The notes under the pieces were generated by a model. That model was not told the DNA's origin, made no database searches, and saw nothing but the letters and a program-made list of their open reading frames with translations. The translations under genes were made by a program, and so were the position numbers. This document shows positions 58,385-64,000 of a stretch of 64,000 bases of DNA, piece after piece (position 1 is the first letter of the stretch; each line of letters opens with the position of its first letter). Origin of the DNA: Brachionus manjavacas (lineage: Eukaryota > Rotifera > Eurotatoria > Ploima > Brachionidae). The stretch lies in NCBI GenBank assembly GCA_019054805.1, contig JAHQIY010000011.1, positions 2,547,001 to 2,611,000 on the forward strand, read 5' to 3'.

Positions 58385-59634
58385 GACCTATCAGCTGTAG
58401 AGAAAGATAAATTATCTCCTTTAATGAAAGGGCAATTGAAATATCAGAGAGGTCAGAAGGAGTAAATGGTGTTCCACAGGGCTCAGTCCTTGGACCACTC
58501 CTCTTTGTATTATTCATTAATGACATGCCAGAAGGAATAAAGAATCAATGCAAAATGTACGCCGTAGCACAAAATTCATTTCAAAAATTGCAGACAATGA
58601 TGCAATAGCATCCATACAATGTGATCCAGACAGACTGTCAAAGTGGACGGAATTGTGGTGCACAAAATTCAATGCCAAAAAATGCAAATACATGGTCTTA
58701 AACGATAAAAAACAACACATGCCCATTAATTTTAGCATGCTGGACACAACGAACAATCAAACCCACATTCTGGAGCGAACAGAACAAGAGAGGGACCTAG
58801 GAATCAAAACAAAAATGGAAAAATCAAGTCATGAAAGCAGCCAGCAAAGCTAACTCCGTATTAGGTATGACTGGATGGACTTTTACATACGCTGATGGAG
58901 ATATGTTCAGAGTACTATACTCTACTTATATCGGATCACATCTTGAGTTTGCAGTGCCGGTTTGGAACCCAAACTTAAAGCGTGACCAAAAAGTGCTCGA
59001 AGATGTTCAGAGAAAGGCGACAAAACTAGTCCCGGAGCTGAGAAACAGACCATATGAAGAGAGGTTGAAACATCTTGAACTAACAGACTTGTACACAAGA
59101 AGAATAAGAGGCGACTTAATTGCATATTTCAAAATCCAAAGAGGTATGGATAAGGTCAACTGGACGGTTCCTGTTGGATCTGCCCCAGCAACTAGGTTAG
59201 ACGGGCCCTCAGCTGGCATAAGAAGACAAAGCAAAAGATTAATAAAACAACCTTTGAGTCAGCTAAAAGGCCGCCGCGAACATTTCTTCACAAATAGTAT
59301 CATACCTTACTGAAATTTACTCAGCCAACGACAGTGAAGTTCAAAGAAGGTTAAGACAACTTTATAAAAGCAAATCGAAACATTTTTAATCCCTAGCTAA
59401 TTAAAAGTCAGCTTATACTCCTACTTTTATTTATACCAACGCCTTTATTGTTATTGAACTTTTTTTATTTTATTTTTAACATATTTCAAAATTTTAAACA
59501 AATCAGAAATAATTTTTTTAGACTATTTATTCCAAATAGTCATTATTCTGTCATAAAATGCTGTCAATAGTGCGTAATGTGAATTAGGCACTCCGTCAGG
59601 TAACTGATAACAGCGTACTACTACTACTACTACT
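58385..59634 (+). pseudogene. LINE RT 3' half with (TAC)n tail
   Basis: NGVPQGSVLGPLLFVLFIND is intact near 58465. The following YADD box is destroyed by a small deletion (MYA then VAQN). STKFISKIADNDAIASIQCD, WCTKFNAKKCKYMVLNDKKQ and ERDLGIKTKMEK follow, then a frameshift near 58830 into LEFAVPVWNPNLKRDQKVLE and RIRGDLIAYFKIQRGMDKVN. The tail is (TAC)n at 59616-59634, preceded by paired GCTGT/ACAGC and AGTGC/GCACT arms. Confidence 0.85.
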
Positions 59635-60314
59635 AAGTTCACCAGCTCTCGAAAGACTTGACAATATAGCCTCACAGTTAACATGATCAATTTTTTATTT
59701 TTAAATGAACATATGCATTCAACATGTTTGCAGGGTAGACTATTATTAATTTTTATTTTAATGTCACATTTAAATATATTTAAATAAAGAGACTAGCTTT
59801 AATTTTTTATTATTCAATTTAAACAAATATTTAACATCATGAGATTTTAATTATTCAAACTAACAACTTTAGAAACAATGAATACTTAATTAAAAAAAAA
59901 AACTTGCCAAAATAAGATTAAAACAATCACTGATAAATTATATAAAAATTTCAAATTTTAGTCAAATGCAAAATTTATCTCTTGTTCAATACTCCCAGTT
60001 GAACTTGATATCTCTTGAAGTTATACTTAATTTAAAAAAAATAATCAATTGTCATAACAGTTTTTATTTAAGCAATATAATTAAAAAAAATCATAAACTT
60101 AAAAATGTGATTCTATTTTATTTCATAAGATGACAACAAAAAATGTTTAAAACTTTTGAAGTTTGCCTATGTGAGCAAATTTCGCATGATTTTTCTCGAA
60201 TTCCGCATAAAAAAACAAAGTGAAAAATCACTTTCTCCAGGTTTTCTAAAAGGTTCTTTGACTAACAGATGACTTTAGACAGTAAACATTTAAAAAAAGT
60301 TTAAAAATGGAATT
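59635..60314. other. AT-rich 3' flank of pantothenate kinase 2
   Basis: No gene or repeat was supported. Confidence 0.4.
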
Positions 60315-61727
60315 TTAAAGATTTTCTTCATCCATTTCAGTACGATTTACAAAATTTTTCAAGCATCCTATAGCACCAAAGTAGCCTTCGTGTTCCAAAA
60401 ACAATGCCTTAATTGTTCCTTTGGACCAATAGTTTGTGGCATAGGCCAACAAATGCTTGGAAAGACCATTTAAACGCAAAAAAGTACCTACAAACATCAC
60501 TCTTTCACATTTCTTATCATTAATAAATTAATTTTTCTTTTTGTTATCAGAAAATAAAATGTCAATTTACGTAATTTTTAGCGCAGTCCCTGGCTATCAG
60601 GCCAACATTGTTCAGAATGGTCTGTAGAGTAGCTCGGGCCAAGTCCTCCCGCGTTGCTTCCTCCCTTTTTTCTCCTATATTCATGTTGCCAAAACTGGAG
60701 GCAACAATGTCGCCTGGCAGACTAAATTTGGAGTAATCGCCGCCATAAATATCCCTAACTAGCTTGTCTACTTTTGTACTGTCACCTTTGGTCGCCAGAT
60801 CTATTGCTTCTTCGTAGGTATTGCAGCCGGTCAACAAACAGCACAGGCCCAAAAATGTCCCGCCACCTATGCTGCTTCCTGACACTCGCTTGTAGTCATT
60901 TTCTGACTTCACCAACAAAACACTCACCCCACTGCCAATATTCACCAGAATGTATGGATATGTATTTTTGAATGCATGGCTCTGCTTTATAAAATTACAT
61001 TTTGTTAGCGGACACGTTGTGTAGTCGGGATCAGACGAGGTGCCACTGGCTGACGAACTTACCGAAGTGGAAAGCGACTCGCTATTGCAGGATGAGGACA
61101 ATACCGAGTCGAAATTCATCGAGTTCGTCGGCGACTTGTCCAGCGTTTTTTTGGCCTCTATGCTAAAATGGTAACACTCATTTTGGTTATTAATTTTGTT
61201 CAAGAACTCTACTCCTTGGATAAGCATGTCCAGCTCATCGCACTTCACCCAGTTTAGATTCAAATTTTCGGTAACCACCGATTCGAATTTGAATGCTCCG
61301 CCACCAGTGGCATACACTTGGAAGCACAGTTGGTAAAATTTCCTCTTGACACAAAGATCTATGAAGTTTTCCATTTGATTAGTAGGAAATCGGATAAAGT
61401 GCAGGTTTCCGAGCCTATCTCCGATCCTAATTGACTTTATCTCCAGGTCCACATCGCGCACACCCGTGTCCCCATAGGCCGTATTGCCAACCAAATAGTG
61501 CCTAATTGTGCGCAATATGTCACCCTCTTTTGTCTCTTCTTCTTTGCTCAAATCAAGCGGCTCAAAATAGACCAATTTCACCAAAGTGCCACCTACATCA
61601 ATGCCAAACCACGGAAAGTCTTTTTGTTTGAGTTTATCTCTGTTTTTTTTTTACTTAAAAAACTCTTACCTGGAGACCTGAGCGATTCGTTTGACATATT
61701 CGAATCACTTTCAAATTCTTGGCTCAT
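60315..61727 (-). CDS. PANK: Pantothenate kinase, paralogue 2, 3 exons
   Basis: The same enzyme as at 26191-27449. Exon 1 (61670-61727) encodes [20 protein letters not shown] 50 bp intron follows, then exon 2 (60571-61619) with [59 protein letters not shown] and [21 protein letters not shown] 58 bp intron precedes exon 3 (60315-60512) with [20 protein letters not shown] and [13 protein letters not shown]. Total 435 codons with the stop. Between the substrate and glycine-rich regions it carries a Ser-rich insert (about residues 190-225, [20 protein letters not shown]) absent from paralogue 1, possibly a phosphorylated loop. It lies 660 bp downstream of fucosyltransferase 2 on the same strand. 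Confidence 0.93.
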
Positions 61728-62388
61728 GTTTATCAGTTCGAATAGTGAAAAGCTTTTTTAAAAAACAATTTTTTTTAAATTAGAAACAGCTCATTTTCTT
61801 TATCTAAATTTGAATTAGAATATTTCTAATCATGGCCAATTTAGAATAATAAAAAAAATAAAAAAGTTTAAATAAATTTTTAAATTTTCTTTGATCAATT
61901 ATTTAAATTGGTTCATAATTTATGATTTAATTACGTTTCTAGACTCCAGCATTGAATGAATGCAATAGGAAAGACAAGTTTTCAAGATGCTGAAAATTGT
62001 TCTATTAGAATTAACTAGACTTTGATCTCTAGTTAGATGGAAAAATCGGATGATTTTGCCAAAGTATTCAATTCGATCATAATTTTGTATATCTTTGAAC
62101 AACAAAAATTTGAGCGAAATTTTTTATTACCTTAAATAAAATTTTGATTAAAAAATGGCTAATTCTATTTTTTGTTGATTTAGTAAGTAAAAGGTAAATT
62201 CAATCAGAAACCTTTTGATAGTGCTCACGTTTTACATAATTTTTAATTCACACGAGTTCATTACAAACTTGTATATTTTTTTCATAAAAAAAAGAAAAAA
62301 AAATTTTACTGAAGTTTTTTTCCAGGTCATTTTTAAAATTTGATAAAATATTTTAGATCTAATAAAAAAATAGAGCAGCCTGGGGCCT
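61728..62388. other. Spacer between fucosyltransferase 2 and kinase 2
   Basis: Must hold the fucosyltransferase 3' end and the kinase promoter. No motif or repeat was supported. Confidence 0.45.
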
Positions 62389-63720
62389 TCACAAACAATA
62401 TCCAAAAAATTTTGTTAAAATTTCCAAAACAAAATTTGTTTCATCAGTGTCCCAACAATTTTGACTTGGACCGAACCACTCGCTCAGTATCCATCTACGA
62501 TTAATTTCATGGTTGTTCAAATAAGTTTCATTGTGAAGATATTCACATAACTTACAAAAAGGAGCCTTATTCAAAAAAGTAACACCCTCCAACCACAAAT
62601 TTAGGTTAGAGGTGAATATTTCTGAATTTTTTAAATTTTCCTCTATCTTCCCGAATAAATCCACTTTCCATTTAAAAAATTGCAAATAAGCAGTTTGGTT
62701 GGCATCTAGGTAATTCAAATAAGCAGCCAGTTCTTTGGGACTATGGAAATGTTGGGTATTTATGTAAAAATTTTCAAATGGAACATCTTTTTTGTATTGG
62801 TGATCTCTGGCACCACGAACTATTGGCACTGAATGAACATCAAAAATAAACTCTGGGTTGTACATGGCCCAAAATTTTTCCGTAATGTAATCAGTGCACA
62901 GACTGTTCTCAAACGCTAGCCGAAATTTATATCCATTCATAAATTTTTTGAAGCAGTCCCCATCAGAACTAGCTGTGCAAGGCTCTCTGTTTTCAGTGGC
63001 ATGGAAATTTTTCGAGCATTTTCCATACACATCAACATTGACGTATTTCATGAGTTCTCTGACGTAGTCTTCACGTTTTGAGTTTGTTTCACAATGACTC
63101 ACAAACCAAACAACAGAGGCTTTTTGTGACTTTGAGCTGAGATCTTGAACGGCTTGGATTAAGTTTTTATTTTGCCTACGAGCTCTGTATTCATCTACAT
63201 AGACTGATTCATGCTCGATTTGAGACCAATCACGAAAAGTTTTGTAGTCCAGCACAATGTCACTGTCTTTTTTGAAAGTAGCAGTCAAATTGAACCAGTT
63301 GTCCAAGTCAGCTAGTTGGTAGTGGCTGGAACAGTGTGACAGTCTCTGGGGTTCCATTGTGTAGTACATCCAGAGTTGTCTGGGGTTTCGTTTGTATTTT
63401 TTAGGTGGTGTGTACCATAAATTAGGACCATGTACTACAATAGCGTCAGCATTCTCATCAGGTGAGTAAAGTATATTATTTGAATAGAAGGCAAAGCATC
63501 TAGTTTCTGGACAATTACGAAACGGCTCATTACCCAAGTTCCTAAATGTCCAATTTGGATCTGTGAATTTCCAGGTAATCAATTGGATAGACTTGAAATG
63601 TTGACCATTTTGAATCTGATCAGTTGGATTATTATTAAAAATTGATTTAAAATTTAGTAATTTAAATGATAAATATGTTAAAAAAAGAAGCATGATTAAT
63701 TTTTTTGATCTTCGTCTCAT
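62389..63720 (-). CDS. GT10 alpha-1,3-fucosyltransferase, paralogue 2
   Basis: A single-exon frame of 443 residues. The anchor is at about 8-22 (KLIMLLFLTYLSFKLLNF). The luminal region is collinear with paralogue 1, including the GT10 signature YKFRLAFENSLCTDYITEKF. From 62623 to 63396 the DNA equals 38535-39308 apart from one base seen (63198, Val for Leu). Outside that block only conserved motifs agree (NLWYTPPKKYKRNPRQLWMY at the N side, PFCKLCEYLHNETYLNN at the C side). The pattern means a recent transfer of the catalytic core between paralogues, so both enzymes may share donor and acceptor use but differ in Golgi placement through their stems. Confidence 0.93.
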   Translation of the reverse strand: MRRRSKKLIMLLFLTYLSFKLLNFKSIFNNNPTDQIQNGQHFKSIQLITWKFTDPNWTFRNLGNEPFRNCPETRCFAFYSNNILYSPDENADAIVVHGPNLWYTPPKKYKRNPRQLWMYYTMEPQRLSHCSSHYQLADLDNWFNLTATFKKDSDIVLDYKTFRDWSQIEHESVYVDEYRARRQNKNLIQAVQDLSSKSQKASVVWFVSHCETNSKREDYVRELMKYVNVDVYGKCSKNFHATENREPCTASSDGDCFKKFMNGYKFRLAFENSLCTDYITEKFWAMYNPEFIFDVHSVPIVRGARDHQYKKDVPFENFYINTQHFHSPKELAAYLNYLDANQTAYLQFFKWKVDLFGKIEENLKNSEIFTSNLNLWLEGVTFLNKAPFCKLCEYLHNETYLNNHEINRRWILSEWFGPSQNCWDTDETNFVLEILTKFFGYCL

Positions 63721-64000
63721 TATTTTTAAGTTTTAGCTTCAAATTTTTTTTTTGTGTGGGTTCAACTAGACAAAAATTAATTTTCGATCCAGTCCATTGA
63801 ATTTTCATTTTGCAGTCTTATTTTTTTAGATTGAACCTAATTAAAATGGCAGCTAAAAAATGACACTCATGTAAACATCTAATTTTGATTATGATTTAAA
63901 GATATATAAAAAAATTGATTAGAAAAAAAAGTCCTAATAAAATTAAGTAAGACATCTTGTTTTGTTTGAAAAAGCTTTTTCAAAAATTTTGAAATAAAAG
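63721..64000. other. Upstream flank of fucosyltransferase 2
   Basis: A/T-rich promoter side. No supported motif within the window. Confidence 0.4.

Noticed and set aside
61498-61761. Plus-strand 87-residue frame
   Set aside because: It is antisense to exons 1-2 of pantothenate kinase 2.

Overview
The window is AT-rich, intron-bearing eukaryotic DNA from a small-genome animal. Host genes include an mRNA capping enzyme, BAG1-like co-chaperone, p24/TMED cargo receptor, pantothenate kinases, thioredoxin and Golgi glycosyltransferases. Fourteen introns could be placed by reading frame and family similarity. Twelve are only 49-58 bp and two are long (1.67 and 2.57 kb). Short introns, AT-rich spacers and many small decayed LINEs would fit a rotifer such as Brachionus, but that assignment is inference.

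Layout. 0.3-4.9 kb: a decayed LINE split by three insertions, one a MULE-like inverted-repeat element. 5.3-6.8 kb: a divergent ankyrin/BAG1 pair sharing a 150 bp promoter with a near-perfect RFX X-box. 7.6-11.1 kb: a small unknown gene, then a broken LINE. 11.1-15.1 kb (-): a GCNT-type (GT14) glycosyltransferase whose last exon lies beyond a transposon-filled intron. 18.2-19.3 kb (-): a GT31 beta-1,3-galactosyltransferase-like gene. 19.8-21.9 kb: LINE 3' ends. 24 kb (-): a thioredoxin with a basic tail ending in a CaaX box. 26.2-27.4 kb: pantothenate kinase 1. 29.9-33.6 kb: capping enzyme in 7 exons. 34-38 kb: inverted repeats, a LINE and a pogo-like MITE. 38.3-39.6 kb (-): fucosyltransferase 1. 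40-48.9 kb: LINE, mariner, Tc1 and foldback debris. 49.2-50.0 kb: TMED4/9-like gene in 4 exons. 50.4-59.6 kb: LINEs, a 744 bp palindrome, mariner and MULE remnants. 60.3-61.7 kb (-): pantothenate kinase 2. 62.4-63.7 kb (-): fucosyltransferase 2.

How the genes relate. Four type II Golgi glycosyltransferases (GT14, GT31, two GT10), all on the minus strand, could act in sequence on O-glycan or LacNAc-type chains, and the p24 protein serves the same secretory route. Both the kinase and the fucosyltransferase are duplicated. The two fucosyltransferases share a 774 bp block that is almost identical although their ends have diverged, the mark of recent gene conversion. I found no tRNA, rRNA or CRISPR array.
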